The notes under the pieces: generated by a model
Databases searched by the model: none
The model's input: only the letters and a program-made list of their open reading frames with translations
What the model was told of the DNA's origin: nothing
Translations under genes and position numbers: made by a program
Assembly (NCBI GenBank): GCA_964433675.1
Contig: CAYSSJ010000001.1
Span: forward strand, 62,001 to 126,000
Source of the DNA: CAYSSJ01 sp964433675
GTDB taxonomy: Bacteria; Cloacimonadota; Cloacimonadia; Cloacimonadales; TCS61
Reading direction: 5' to 3'
DNA: 64,000 bases
In this document: in pieces, positions 51,272 through 60,503 of the stretch
Layout of the letters: each line of letters begins with the position of its first letter
Numbering within the stretch: the first letter of the stretch is position 1

Positions 51272-51607
51272 ATGATGAAAAAAGAGAATAAGAAAAATAA
51301 GATGCGAATCAAAAAAAATGATACTGTGGTCGTACTCTCAGGAGAATATAAAGGTGTGAAGGGCAAAGTTTTGAAAGTATTCCCCAAAACGAACAGTGTA
51401 ATCGTGGAGAAGGTGAATTTTATCAAGAAACATGCCAGACCGACTCAGCGTAATCCACAAGGGGGGATCATCGAAAAAGAAGCACCTATACATGTATCTA
51501 ATGTAAAGCTCTATAATGAAAAACTGAACGATGTTACCAGAGCTGCCTTCAAAAAAGTCGGTGATACACGTATTAGAGTGTGTAAAAAATCCGGAGATGA
51601 GATCTAA
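51272..51607 (+). CDS. rplX: Ribosomal protein L24
   Basis: 111 residues with the KOW motif VLSGEYKGVKGKVLKV and NFIKKHARPTQRNPQGG. The start may be 51272 or 51275; the second is better spaced from GAGG. A Lys-rich 10-residue lead precedes the usual N-terminus. Confidence 0.96.
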   Translation: MMKKENKKNKMRIKKNDTVVVLSGEYKGVKGKVLKVFPKTNSVIVEKVNFIKKHARPTQRNPQGGIIEKEAPIHVSNVKLYNEKLNDVTRAAFKKVGDTRIRVCKKSGDEI

Positions 51608-51613
51608 AGGGGT

Positions 51614-52159
51614 ATGGCAATGAATAAGCTACAACAAAAATACAAAGATGAAGTTATTCCTGCTCTGATGAAGCATTTCGATTATAAAAATGTGCATCAG
51701 GTACCAAAACTACAAAAGGTTTCCGTTAATATCGGAGTAGGAGAAGCAACTCAAAACAAAGCATTGCTCGATAATGCTGTGAAGGAACTAACTGAGATAA
51801 CGGGAAGAAAGCCGGTGATCACCAAAGCGAAAAAATCGATCTCAAATTTCAAATTGAGACAGGGTATGCCGATCGGGTGTAAAGTGACTCTGCGTGGTGA
51901 GATCATGTATGAATTTGTCGGCAAGTTGATCGATCTGGTGCTTCCTCGTGTACGAGATTTCCGCGGACTGTCCCCCAAAGCTTTCGACGGTCGAGGGAAT
52001 TATTCGCTCGGAATCCAAGAGCAAGCTGTATTTCCCGAAATAGAATATGATAAGATCGATACCGTTAGAGGGATGAATATATCGATAGTAACTAGTGCAA
52101 ATTCGGACGAAGAAGGTCGCGAATTGCTTAAGAATATGGGTTTTCCTTTGAAAAAATAG
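51614..52159 (+). CDS. rplE: Ribosomal protein L5
   Basis: 181 residues. NVHQVPKLQKVSVNIGVGEA near residue 25 and the 5S rRNA-contacting FRGLSPKAFDGRGNYSLGI segment (shown in part) are typical. AAAGGGG precedes the ATG. Confidence 0.98.
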   Translation: MAMNKLQQKYKDEVIPALMKHFDYKNVHQVPKLQKVSVNIGVGEATQNKALLDNAVKELTEITGRKPVITKAKKSISNFKLRQGMPIGCKVTLRGEIMYEFVGKLIDLVLPRVRDFRGLSPKAFDGRGNYSLGIQEQAVFPEIEYDKIDTVRGMNISIVTSANSDEEGRELLKNMGFPLKK

Positions 52160-52177
52160 GATTAAAAAGGAGTTATT

Positions 52178-52363
52178 TTGGCAAAGAAATCATTAATTGA
52201 GAAACAGAAAAAGACACCGAAATATTCCGTGAGGAAATATTCTCGCTGCAAATTGTGTGGCCGTTCCCGTGCTTACATGAGAGATTTCGGTCTTTGTCGT
52301 CTTTGTTTTAGAAAATTAGCCAATAATGGTGAAATACCCGGCGTGAAAAAGGCAAGTTGGTAA
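52178..52363 (+). CDS. rpsN: Ribosomal protein S14, zinc type
   Basis: 61 residues, TTG start with AAGGAG upstream. CKLC and CRLC form the four-cysteine zinc site of the short (C+) S14 form. Confidence 0.97.
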   Translation: MAKKSLIEKQKKTPKYSVRKYSRCKLCGRSRAYMRDFGLCRLCFRKLANNGEIPGVKKASW

Positions 52364-52375
52364 AGGAGAACGAAC

Positions 52376-52789
52376 ATGAGCCTAACAGATCCGATAGCTA
52401 ACGCAATCACAAAAATAAGGAACGCTTATCGTGCCAAACATAAAACGGTCACGGTTAATTTCAGTAATGTTGTCGAGGATATAGTAAAGATCCTCGCCGA
52501 GGAGAATTTTATCAATAGCTATGAACTATTGGAAAAAAATCCCGAGAAAAACATTAAACACACGACGATATTTATCAATTTACGTTACACAAACGACGGT
52601 TTGCCGGTGATGCGCGGAATAGAGCGTGTGAGCAAACCGGGATTACGTGTGTATGTAAGAGCAGATAACATACCCTCGGTATTCAATAACACCGGTTGTG
52701 CTGTCATATCTACCAGCAAAGGCGTGATGGTAGATAGAGAAGCACGTTCCAATTATGTCGGTGGTGAATACCTATGCAAGGTATGGTAA
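52376..52789 (+). CDS. rpsH: Ribosomal protein S8
   Basis: 137 residues. MSLTDPIANAITKIRNAYRA and the C-terminal VISTSKGVMVDREAR are family motifs. It binds 16S rRNA and, in E. coli, also represses spc-operon translation. Confidence 0.98.
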   Translation: MSLTDPIANAITKIRNAYRAKHKTVTVNFSNVVEDIVKILAEENFINSYELLEKNPEKNIKHTTIFINLRYTNDGLPVMRGIERVSKPGLRVYVRADNIPSVFNNTGCAVISTSKGVMVDREARSNYVGGEYLCKVW

Positions 52790-52801
52790 TGGGAGGATAT
52801 G

Positions 52802-53377
52802 ATGTCTAGAATAGGTAATACACCGATAAAGATACCGGAAAAAGTTAAAGTGAAGATCGAGCATCCGTCTGTTACCATCTCCGGTAAAAACGGAGAGATG
52901 AGCTATGCTCTCAAACCTGGTATTACAGTTAAAGAGGAAGAGGGCAAATTGATAGTCAGCCGTGAGGCAGACTCAAGAGAGCAAAAGTCTTATCATGGTC
53001 TGACCAGAGCTTTGTTGAACAATATGGTCATCGGAGTGACAGATGGTTTTCAGAAAACCTTACAGGTGATCGGAACGGGATACATGGCAGAGGTAGTAGG
53101 ACCATGGCTCAGGTTGAGTGTGGGTTACTCGCATGATATCATGCTGGAGATCCCGGAGGATCTGAAAGTAGAAGCTCAAGCGGTTCCGCGCAGAGAACAG
53201 GGTAGACTTGGGATCCAAGCAGTTATCCGTATCAGCGGTGTGCATAAAGAAGATGTTGGCAAATTTGCCGCAGAGATCAGAAGTTGTCGTCCACCTGAGA
53301 ATTACAAAGGTAAAGGGATACGATACGAAGGTGAATACGTACGTATCAAAGCTGGTAAATCGGGTGCAACAAAATAA
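52802..53377 (+). CDS. rplF: Ribosomal protein L6
   Basis: 191 residues from the ATG at 52802, 5 nt after GGAGG; an ATG at 52799 is too close to it. MSRIGNTPIKIPEKVKV and the C-terminal PENYKGKGIRYEGEYVRIK are typical. Confidence 0.97.
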   Translation: MSRIGNTPIKIPEKVKVKIEHPSVTISGKNGEMSYALKPGITVKEEEGKLIVSREADSREQKSYHGLTRALLNNMVIGVTDGFQKTLQVIGTGYMAEVVGPWLRLSVGYSHDIMLEIPEDLKVEAQAVPRREQGRLGIQAVIRISGVHKEDVGKFAAEIRSCRPPENYKGKGIRYEGEYVRIKAGKSGATK

Positions 53378-53389
53378 TCGTGAGGTACA

Positions 53390-53767
53390 ATGATGAAAAA
53401 GAATTGCATTACATATAAGAAATACATGGCAAGACAGAGGCGCAAGAAATCGATCCGCAAGAAAGTGTTCGGAACCGAAGAGCGTCCTCGATTGGTTGTC
53501 TACCGTAGCAACAAAAATATCAGTGGTCAATTGGTTAATGATGAGACTGGTCATATACTGATGAGTACTTCCACATTATCCAAAGTTGCCGAAATTGATA
53601 GAGCGAAGAAGAAGGCAGACCAGAGTTTCGATGTCGGTTTTCAGATGGGCAAGCTGGCATTAGAAAAAGGTTTTACGCATGTCTGTTTCGATAGAAATGG
53701 TTTTTTGTATCACGGAAGAGTACGTGCTTTTGCCGAAGGCGCCAGAAAAGCCGGGCTAAAATTTTAA
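53390..53767 (+). CDS. rplR: Ribosomal protein L18
   Basis: 125 residues. RRKKSIRKKVFGTEERPRL and DRNGFLYHGRVRAFAEGAR are family features. Starts at 53390 or 53393 are both possible. It binds 5S rRNA with L5. Confidence 0.97.
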   Translation: MMKKNCITYKKYMARQRRKKSIRKKVFGTEERPRLVVYRSNKNISGQLVNDETGHILMSTSTLSKVAEIDRAKKKADQSFDVGFQMGKLALEKGFTHVCFDRNGFLYHGRVRAFAEGARKAGLKF

Positions 53768-53779
53768 GGGAGGATAGAC

Positions 53780-54313
53780 TTGAATTCGAGAAAGAATGAT
53801 ACACGTTTCGAACAGGAATTTGCTGTTGAGAAGATAGTGGATACCAACCGGGTTGCTAAAGTAGTGAAAGGTGGTAGAAATTTCAGCTTTAATGCTACTG
53901 TGGTTCTTGGTGACAAAGAGGGCAGAGTCGGTGTCGGTACAGGGAAAGCCAACGAGATCGTCGATGCTATCAGAAAAGCTAAGGAAAAAGCAGCACGTAA
54001 TATGTTCAGAGTGCGCATTACCAAAGGGACTATCCCGCACGAGATAATCGGCAGATTTGGAGCTAGTAAGATCATGCTCCGACCGGCAGCGCCGGGTACC
54101 GGAATCATAGCCGGTGGTCCTGCCCGTGCTATCCTAGAGGCAGTAGGTGTGGAAAATATTCTGACCAAATCGCTGGGATCAAATACCCCTGCTAATGTGG
54201 TTAAAGCTACTCTGAATGGCCTGAAAAACCTGCGAACTATTCATGAAGTTGCAGCTCTTCGAGGGAAAACCGTCAGAGAGTTAACAGGTCAGGAGGTAAG
54301 CGATGAAGCTTAA
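53780..54313 (+). CDS. rpsE: Ribosomal protein S5
   Basis: 177 residues, TTG start with GGGAGG upstream. VVKGGRNFSFNATVVLGDK and GVGTGKANEI lie in the RNA-binding half, and SLGSNTPANVVKATLNGL in the C-terminal half. It overlaps rpmD by 11 nt. Confidence 0.98.
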   Translation: MNSRKNDTRFEQEFAVEKIVDTNRVAKVVKGGRNFSFNATVVLGDKEGRVGVGTGKANEIVDAIRKAKEKAARNMFRVRITKGTIPHEIIGRFGASKIMLRPAAPGTGIIAGGPARAILEAVGVENILTKSLGSNTPANVVKATLNGLKNLRTIHEVAALRGKTVRELTGQEVSDEA

Positions 54314-54485
54314 GGTGACTCAGATTAGAAGTACGATAAAACGAAAAGAAGATCAGAAGAGAACGATCAAAGCATTGGGTCTGGGAAAGATAAACAGGTC
54401 CAAGACTTTCGAAGATACACCAGTTGTGCGTGGCATGATAAATAAGGTCAGCCACTTGGTTAAAGTAGAAGAATTAAGTGAGTAG
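54303..54485 (+). CDS. rpmD: Ribosomal protein L30
   Basis: 60 residues, the short bacterial form. KVTQIRSTIKRKEDQKRTIK and TPVVRGMINKVSHLV are family motifs. AGGAGG lies inside the end of rpsE. Confidence 0.96.
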   Translation: MKLKVTQIRSTIKRKEDQKRTIKALGLGKINRSKTFEDTPVVRGMINKVSHLVKVEELSE

Positions 54486-54510
54486 ATTCGGTATATAAGG
54501 AGTTAAGAAT

Positions 54511-54963
54511 ATGAATCTTCATACTATAGAGAAGCCAAGTTCGCTCAAACGTAAGAAACGTTTGGGCAAGGGACCCGGAAGCGGACAAGGTAAGACAGCC
54601 GGCAGAGGTCACAAAGGTCAGAAATCCCGTTCTGGCGGCAATATACCTGCCTGGTTTGAAGGTGGTCAGATGCCTCTTCAAAGGCGAGTACCCAAAAGAG
54701 GATTTACAAATATCTTCAAAAAGCAGTTTAGAGTGGTCAATTTATTCAAATTGCAGAAGCTAGACGAAACGGAATTCGATATTCAGAGATTAGAAGATCT
54801 CAATCTTATCAGAAAGGCAAGAGCAAAAGAGAAAGCACCGGTCAAAATATTGGCTAGTGGCACAGATAAATTCGATAAGAAAGTGGTTATAAGAGCAAAT
54901 GCTTTTTCCAAAACAGCCAAAGCTATGATAGAGAAAAATGGCGGGAAAGCGGAGGTAATCTAA
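54511..54963 (+). CDS. rplO: Ribosomal protein L15
   Basis: 150 residues. The Gly-rich N-terminal part KRLGKGPGSGQGKTAGRGHK followed by SRSGGNIPAWFEGGQMPL is characteristic. AAGGAG precedes the ATG. Confidence 0.98.
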   Translation: MNLHTIEKPSSLKRKKRLGKGPGSGQGKTAGRGHKGQKSRSGGNIPAWFEGGQMPLQRRVPKRGFTNIFKKQFRVVNLFKLQKLDETEFDIQRLEDLNLIRKARAKEKAPVKILASGTDKFDKKVVIRANAFSKTAKAMIEKNGGKAEVI

Positions 54964-54964
54964 A

Positions 54965-56275
54965 GTGTTAGAAGGTATAAATAATGTTTTCAAGATTCCG
55001 GATTTAAGAAGGAAGATCTTATTTACAGCTTTCATGCTGGTGATTTATCGTTTCGGTAGTTTCATCCCGATCCCCGGTATCGATGCCAATGCATTGCGCG
55101 AGTTTTTAGGTTCGGCTGAGTCCGCCGGGGGCACACTATTTGGCATGTTCGATTTGTTCGTTGGTGGAAACTTGGAGAGAGCATCCGTTTTTGCTCTCGG
55201 TATTATGCCTTATATTACCACCTCGATCGTTATTCAATTACTCGGTGGTGTCTTACCTTATTTCGAGAAATTGAAAAAAGAAGGTGCCGAAGGTCAGAAA
55301 AAAATCACGCAAATTACCCGTTATGGTACCGTAGTAGTTGCAGCATTCAATGCAATCGGTATTACCATGTTTTTACAACAAGGTATCGAAGGTGCAGTTA
55401 CCAATCCGGGTCCGGTATTTGTGTTCACCAGTGTATTAACGATGGTGACAGGTGTGATGTTTATCATGTGGTTAGGTGAACAGATTACTGAGCGAGGTAT
55501 AGGCAATGGTATATCTCTGATCATTTTTGCCGGTATTATTGCCCGTTATCCTGCCGGATTCTGGAATATGTTCCAGATGATCAGAGTCGGTGCAATGTCT
55601 ATATTCTTAGCGCTTCTGGTAATCCTGATAATGATAGCAGTAACTGCGTCGGTAGTCTTGATAACGGAATCATTGAGGAAGATACCGGTGCAATATGCCA
55701 AGCGAATCGTAGGGCGAAAGATCTATGGCGGACAGAGCACACATATTCCGCTCAAAGTTAATTCAGCCGGTGTGATTCCGATTATCTTTGCGCAATCGAT
55801 CATCATGTTTCCCCGCACGATAGCGACTTTCTTTCCCGATAGCCAGTTCATGAACTCGATGGTAAGATTTTTGTCGCCGGGTGAGTTTTTGTACACTTTA
55901 CTATATGTAGGGCTGATTGTATTTTTTGCTTATTTCTACACAGCTATGGTGATGAATCCGGTAGAGATGGCTGAGAACATGAAGAAATACGGTGGATTTA
56001 TCCCGGGTAGAAAACCGGGCAAGAAGACATCGGATTATATCAACAATGTATTGATTCGTATCACCTTACCCGGAGCGATATTCTTTGCTTTCGTAGCAGT
56101 ATTGCCCGAGTTCATGCAGAAATGGGCGAATTTGCCGTTTTATTTCGGTGGAACAGGATTGATCATTATTGTCGGTGTGGCATTAGATACATTGCAGCAG
56201 ATAGAATCACATCTGGTGATGCGTCATTACGAAGGCTTCATGCGCAAAGGTAAGCTCAGAGGCCGTCGAGGCTAG
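54965..56275 (+). CDS. secY: Protein translocase subunit SecY
   Basis: 436 residues with ten membrane helices. FGMFDLFVGGNLERASVFALG (part) and GIMPYITTSIVIQLL near residue 80 are family features, as is the cytoplasmic FIPGRKPGKKTSDYI loop. GTG start 1 nt after rplO, with GGAGG upstream. It forms the SecYEG channel for secretion and membrane insertion. Confidence 0.97.
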   Translation: MLEGINNVFKIPDLRRKILFTAFMLVIYRFGSFIPIPGIDANALREFLGSAESAGGTLFGMFDLFVGGNLERASVFALGIMPYITTSIVIQLLGGVLPYFEKLKKEGAEGQKKITQITRYGTVVVAAFNAIGITMFLQQGIEGAVTNPGPVFVFTSVLTMVTGVMFIMWLGEQITERGIGNGISLIIFAGIIARYPAGFWNMFQMIRVGAMSIFLALLVILIMIAVTASVVLITESLRKIPVQYAKRIVGRKIYGGQSTHIPLKVNSAGVIPIIFAQSIIMFPRTIATFFPDSQFMNSMVRFLSPGEFLYTLLYVGLIVFFAYFYTAMVMNPVEMAENMKKYGGFIPGRKPGKKTSDYINNVLIRITLPGAIFFAFVAVLPEFMQKWANLPFYFGGTGLIIIVGVALDTLQQIESHLVMRHYEGFMRKGKLRGRRG

Positions 56276-56306
56276 ATCTTTTGAAAGAGAATAGAGTGTG
56301 GATAAG

Positions 56307-57065
56307 ATGATCACTATAAAGAACAACACGGAGATGGAAAAGATGCGTGAAAGTAATGCCATTGTGGCAGGACTACTCAGCGAGATCGGCAATTATGTCA
56401 AAGAGGGTGTCTCTACCTATGAGCTAGATACGATTGCTGAAGATTATATCAGATCACGCGGTGCAATTCCAGCCTTCAAAGGTTATATGGCTTATGGGTT
56501 ATCGCCGTTTCCGGGTTCTATATGTGCATCTATCAATCATTGCATCGTGCATGGGATTCCTTCTCGTGAGAGAATCCTAAAAAGTGGTGATATTATCAGT
56601 ATTGATGTCGGTGTATTGAAAGATGGTTTTTATGGTGATGCAGCCTGCACTTATACTGTGGGAGCTGTAAGTGAAGAGCTTGGTCATCTGCTCGCTATAA
56701 CTAAAGAAGCACTTGACAGAGGGATAGAGGTAGCTAGAGATGGCGCTCGCATCGGAGATATCTCTTATGCAATAGGTTCTTTTGTAAGAGAGAATGGCTT
56801 GTATGTGGCGGATCAGCTAACCGGTCATGGTATTGGCAGATCGCTTCACGAAGACCCTCAAGTCCCGAATATAGGGCAGAAAGACCGGGGTCCTCGTTTG
56901 CGTAGCGGGATGACATTAGCTTTGGAACCCATGGTAAATATAGGTACGAATAGAGTGGAAGAACAAGGTTGGGAATTTTTTGTTGCCGATGGCACCCATT
57001 CGGCACATTTTGAGAAAACGATCGCCATCACCGATGGTGAAGCAGAGATATTATCTAATTATTAG
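56307..57065 (+). CDS. map: Methionine aminopeptidase, type I
   Basis: 252 residues from the ATG at 56307, which matches the usual N-terminus (ITIKNNTEMEKMRESN); a GTG at 56298 is an alternative. Metal ligands are seen in ISIDVGVLKDGFYGDAA, LTGHGIGRSLHEDP, LALEPMVNIG and DGTHSAHFEKT. It removes the first Met from new proteins. The adk gene often found between secY and map is absent. Confidence 0.96.
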   Translation: MITIKNNTEMEKMRESNAIVAGLLSEIGNYVKEGVSTYELDTIAEDYIRSRGAIPAFKGYMAYGLSPFPGSICASINHCIVHGIPSRERILKSGDIISIDVGVLKDGFYGDAACTYTVGAVSEELGHLLAITKEALDRGIEVARDGARIGDISYAIGSFVRENGLYVADQLTGHGIGRSLHEDPQVPNIGQKDRGPRLRSGMTLALEPMVNIGTNRVEEQGWEFFVADGTHSAHFEKTIAITDGEAEILSNY

Positions 57066-57079
57066 AAGGAAGGGTCGAT

Positions 57080-57298
57080 ATGGCAAAAGAAGGAGTGATA
57101 GAAGTTGAAGGAATCGTAGAGGAAGCTCTACCTAATACTTCTTTCAAAGTGCGTCTTGAGAACGGGCATGAGATTTTGGCTCATAGTTCCGGAAAGATGA
57201 GAATGCATTATATCCGAATATTACCAGGCGATAAGGTAAAAGTTGAACTTTCGCCATATGATCTAAACAGGGGTAGAATAGTCTACCGCTATAAATAG
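57080..57298 (+). CDS. infA: Translation initiation factor IF-1
   Basis: 72 residues, a single OB fold: EGVIEVEGIVEEALPNTSFK, GKMRMHYIRILPGDKVKVEL and the closing RIVYRYK are the family pattern. GGAAGGG precedes the ATG. Confidence 0.98.
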   Translation: MAKEGVIEVEGIVEEALPNTSFKVRLENGHEILAHSSGKMRMHYIRILPGDKVKVELSPYDLNRGRIVYRYK

Positions 57299-57317
57299 AG
57301 AAAAGGTAGGAGTGGAA

Positions 57318-57434
57318 ATGAAAGTGCAAGCTTCTGTAAAAAAGATATGTAAGGATTGTAAGGTTATCAAACGACACGGTGTGATTCGGGTAATCTGCCC
57401 GAGTAATCCAAAACATAAGCAAAGACAAGGTTAA
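57318..57434 (+). CDS. rpmJ: Ribosomal protein L36, zinc type
   Basis: 38 residues. Cys11, Cys14, Cys27 and His33 form the zinc site of the C+ form. It begins MKVQASVKKICKDCKVIKR and ends KHKQRQG. GGTAGGAG precedes the ATG. It is very short but clear by sequence and by position between infA and rpsM. Confidence 0.97.
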   Translation: MKVQASVKKICKDCKVIKRHGVIRVICPSNPKHKQRQG

Positions 57435-57458
57435 TAATTTTAAAAAGGAGGATGTAAC

Positions 57459-57830
57459 TTGGCTCATATTGCAGGTATTGAACTTCCGAGAACGAAGAGA
57501 ATCGTTATCGGTCTTACCTATATCTACGGAATAGGTAAATCCAAGGCAGAGGAGATCTTGGCAAAAGCAGGAATCGATGAGAATAAAAAGGTCCAAGACC
57601 TTTCTCCCGAAGAAGAGAACACCCTTCGTGAGATCATTCAAAATGATTACATTATCGAAGGAGAGTTGAGAACTCAGGTTGCTATGGACATTAAAAGATT
57701 GATGGAAATTGGCTGTTATCGTGGCATACGTCATAAAAAAGGGATGCCGGTCAGAGGGCAAAGAACTCATACAAATGCGCGAACCCGCAGAGGCCGAAAA
57801 CGTGGCTCTGTGATGGGTAAGAAAAAATAG
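57459..57830 (+). CDS. rpsM: Ribosomal protein S13
   Basis: 123 residues with a TTG start after AAGGAGG. AHIAGIELPRTKRIVIGLTY and the basic end GQRTHTNARTRRGRKR are family hallmarks. It lies in the head of the small subunit. Confidence 0.98.
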   Translation: MAHIAGIELPRTKRIVIGLTYIYGIGKSKAEEILAKAGIDENKKVQDLSPEEENTLREIIQNDYIIEGELRTQVAMDIKRLMEIGCYRGIRHKKGMPVRGQRTHTNARTRRGRKRGSVMGKKK

Positions 57831-57844
57831 AAGAGGTTTGATAT

Positions 57845-58243
57845 ATGGCAAAAAAAGCAGTTCAAAAACGTAGTAAAAAGAAACGAGTTCGGCTTTCCTT
57901 TAATGAAGGTATAGCTTTTATACATGCAAGTTTCAACAATACTATAGTATCGTTGGCAGACAAAGCCGGCAATACACTCACATGGTCAAGCGGTGGCAAG
58001 ATTGGCTACAAAGGGTCGAAAAAAAGTACACCTTTTGCTGCTCAGTTAGCAGCCGAAGAAGTAGCCAAAGCCGCTCTGGAAATGGGTATAAATAAAGTTC
58101 AGGTTATAGTTAGAGGTCCCGGTGGCGGTAGAGAATCTGCTATCAGATCACTCGATGCGAATGGATTGAATGTAACCATGATCACAGATGCGACAGCTAT
58201 ACCGCATAACGGTTGCAGACCGAGAAAAACTAGGAGAATATAA
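57845..58243 (+). CDS. rpsK: Ribosomal protein S11
   Basis: 132 residues. HASFNNTIVSLADKAGNTL, SSGGKIGYKGSKKSTPFAAQ and the ending PHNGCRPRKTRRI are typical. Confidence 0.98.
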   Translation: MAKKAVQKRSKKKRVRLSFNEGIAFIHASFNNTIVSLADKAGNTLTWSSGGKIGYKGSKKSTPFAAQLAAEEVAKAALEMGINKVQVIVRGPGGGRESAIRSLDANGLNVTMITDATAIPHNGCRPRKTRRI

Positions 58244-58255
58244 GGGTAGAATATT

Positions 58256-58891
58256 ATGGCAAGATATACAGGATCAATTTGTAAACTATGTAGAAGAGAG
58301 CAGACCAAACTCTTTCTAAAGGGTGCCAGATGCAATTCTGACAAATGCTCTTTCGATAAAAGACCTTATATCCCAGGCGAGCATGGTAGTGGGAAAGGTT
58401 TCAGAAAGAGAATGAGCGATTATGGCTTGCATCTCAGAGAGAAACAAAAAGTAAGACGAACCTACGGTGTATTAGAACGTCAGTTTAGGAAATACTTCAA
58501 AATGGCAGCTAAGCAAAGTGGTATTACCGGTGAGAATCTCTTACAATTATTGGAAAGAAGATTGGATAACGTGGTTTATCGGATGGGATTTGCTCCATCT
58601 CGATCGGCTGCAAGACAAATAATCTCACACAAACATATCAGTGTCAATGGTAGAAAAGTAAATATTCCATCTTTTCTGGTGCGCGCAGGTGATGTAGTGG
58701 AGATAAAAGAATCGAGCAGAACTATGCCTTTGATTCAAGAGGCGATGGAATCGGCTGTCGATCTGGGTACGGATAGTTGGCTCAAAGTAGATAAAGATGC
58801 GTTCAAAGGTGAGATCCTCAGTCTTCCAAGCCGAGATCAAGTTATGATAGATACCGATGAACGACTGATAGTCGAATATTATTCTAAATAA
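58256..58891 (+). CDS. rpsD: Ribosomal protein S4, zinc type
   Basis: 211 residues. CKLC and CNSDKC near the N-terminus form a four-cysteine zinc site (C+ form). The S4 RNA-binding domain contains RLDNVVYRMGFAPSRSAARQ and HKHISVNGRKVNIPSF. It nucleates small-subunit assembly. Confidence 0.98.
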   Translation: MARYTGSICKLCRREQTKLFLKGARCNSDKCSFDKRPYIPGEHGSGKGFRKRMSDYGLHLREKQKVRRTYGVLERQFRKYFKMAAKQSGITGENLLQLLERRLDNVVYRMGFAPSRSAARQIISHKHISVNGRKVNIPSFLVRAGDVVEIKESSRTMPLIQEAMESAVDLGTDSWLKVDKDAFKGEILSLPSRDQVMIDTDERLIVEYYSK

Positions 58892-58903
58892 TGAGGAGAT
58901 ATT

Positions 58904-59917
58904 ATGATGTTCCTTGAACCGTTACAATTTCCCGAAAATGTGGAAATAGATTCCAAAACATACAGTAAAACTTACGGGAAATTCGAGATTGGTCCTTTAG
59001 AACCGGGATTTGCAACTACTATTGGCAATACACTCAGACGAGTATTACTCTCTTCCATTCAGGGAGCAGCAGTACGTTTTGTTAAGATAGAAGGGTTGCA
59101 TCATGAATTCGTACCGATTCCGGGATCAAACTCAGATTATATAGATCTGATCCTCAGATTGAAAAAACTGGTGATCAATTGTGACACTCTGGATGAACAA
59201 AAAGTTGAGCTGGAACATAAAGGTAGCGGAATCGTTACCGCCGGAGAGATAAAAGAGACAAGCAAAGTACAGATCATAAACAAGGATCTGGTTCTTCTCG
59301 AGCTTACCGAAGATGTAGATTTCAAATTGGAATTGTGGATCGGCGTAGGTCGTGGCTATGTGCCGGCGGAAGAGCATGACATGGAAGAGAAGCCGATCGG
59401 AGTTATCCCGGTCGATTCGGTATATTCACCGATTGAGCATGTCAATTTTGCAGCTTCCAAACAGAGAGTCGGAGAAAAGATAGACTACGATAAACTGACC
59501 ATGGAGGTCAGGACAGATGGCAGTATAGAGCCGCGTGATGCGCTCTATCTCAGTGCTAAGATCCTACGCGACTTTTATAGCACAATCATTAAATTCGAAA
59601 AAGAACCGGTTTACCTACAGGAAGTCGAGATGGATCCTGAGCTGGAAAGATTGGAGAAACTGCTCCTTACTCCAGTGGATGAGTTGGAATTGTCTGTAAG
59701 ATGTAGCAACTGTCTCTCAGCCGCTAAGATAGAGACAATTGGTGAATTGGTAGAGAAGACCGAGAATGAGATGCTAAAGTTCCGTAATTTCGGCAAGAAA
59801 TCTCTAGAGGAGATAAACAAGTTGCTCGAAAAGTACGATTTGCATCTGGGAATGGATGTAAAAAGTAAGATGAAAAAGATCAAAGAAGCAAAAAATAAAG
59901 TGGTTCTGAGAAAATAG
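58904..59917 (+). CDS. rpoA: RNA polymerase alpha subunit
   Basis: 337 residues. The N-terminal dimerisation domain contains FATTIGNTLRRVLLSSIQGA and the region GLHHEFVPIPG; the C-terminal domain has ELELSVRCSNCLSAAKIETI and FGKKSLEEINKLLEKYDLHL, the DNA- and activator-binding helices. GAGGAG precedes the ATG. A basic, Lys-rich end extends it slightly. Confidence 0.98.
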   Translation: MMFLEPLQFPENVEIDSKTYSKTYGKFEIGPLEPGFATTIGNTLRRVLLSSIQGAAVRFVKIEGLHHEFVPIPGSNSDYIDLILRLKKLVINCDTLDEQKVELEHKGSGIVTAGEIKETSKVQIINKDLVLLELTEDVDFKLELWIGVGRGYVPAEEHDMEEKPIGVIPVDSVYSPIEHVNFAASKQRVGEKIDYDKLTMEVRTDGSIEPRDALYLSAKILRDFYSTIIKFEKEPVYLQEVEMDPELERLEKLLLTPVDELELSVRCSNCLSAAKIETIGELVEKTENEMLKFRNFGKKSLEEINKLLEKYDLHLGMDVKSKMKKIKEAKNKVVLRK

Positions 59918-59926
59918 AGGTATAGT

Positions 59927-60481
59927 ATGAGACATAGAATGCGTGGTAGAAAATTCGGTAGAGAACGTGATCAGAGACGTTTAATGATAAAAAACTTATT
60001 GGTATCTCTGGTAGATCATGGCAGGATCAATACGACTGAGGCGAAAGCTAAAGAACTCAGGGGTCGGGCTGAACGATTGGTTACCTATGCAAAGAAAAAT
60101 ACGGTACATCATCGTAGATTGGTTTACAGATATCTGCAAAATAGAACTTTGGTAAAAAAGTTGTTCGATGAGATAGCTCCTCTTTATACCGAAAGAGAAG
60201 GTGGCTATACACGTGTGCTCAAAAATGGGTATCGCAAAGGTGATTGTGCTCCGATGGCTATTATCGAATTCACAGATTATATTATCCATCAGCCGAAAGA
60301 AGAAAAAAAGTCTGCTAAGAAAAAATCTGCCAAACCAAAAGAGACCAAAGTGAAAAAAGAAGAAAAGCCTAAAGAGACAACTAAAGTCAAAAAAGAAGAG
60401 AAACCTAAAGAGACGAACGTAAAAAAAGAAGAGAAACCAGAGAAAACAACAGAAAAGAAAGAAACGGAAGCTAAAGAATAA
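59927..60481 (+). CDS. rplQ: Ribosomal protein L17 with Lys/Glu-rich tail
   Basis: 184 residues; the core (about 1-120) shows MRHRMRGRKFGRERDQRRLM and EREGGYTRVLKNGYRKGDCA. The remaining 60 or so residues are a tail of imperfect repeats of the type KVKKEEKPKET, absent from most L17 proteins. It is last in the operon and is followed by a strong terminator. Confidence 0.97.
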   Translation: MRHRMRGRKFGRERDQRRLMIKNLLVSLVDHGRINTTEAKAKELRGRAERLVTYAKKNTVHHRRLVYRYLQNRTLVKKLFDEIAPLYTEREGGYTRVLKNGYRKGDCAPMAIIEFTDYIIHQPKEEKKSAKKKSAKPKETKVKKEEKPKETTKVKKEEKPKETNVKKEEKPEKTTEKKETEAKE

Positions 60482-60503
60482 AAAAAAACTAGAGTTTAAT
60501 AAA

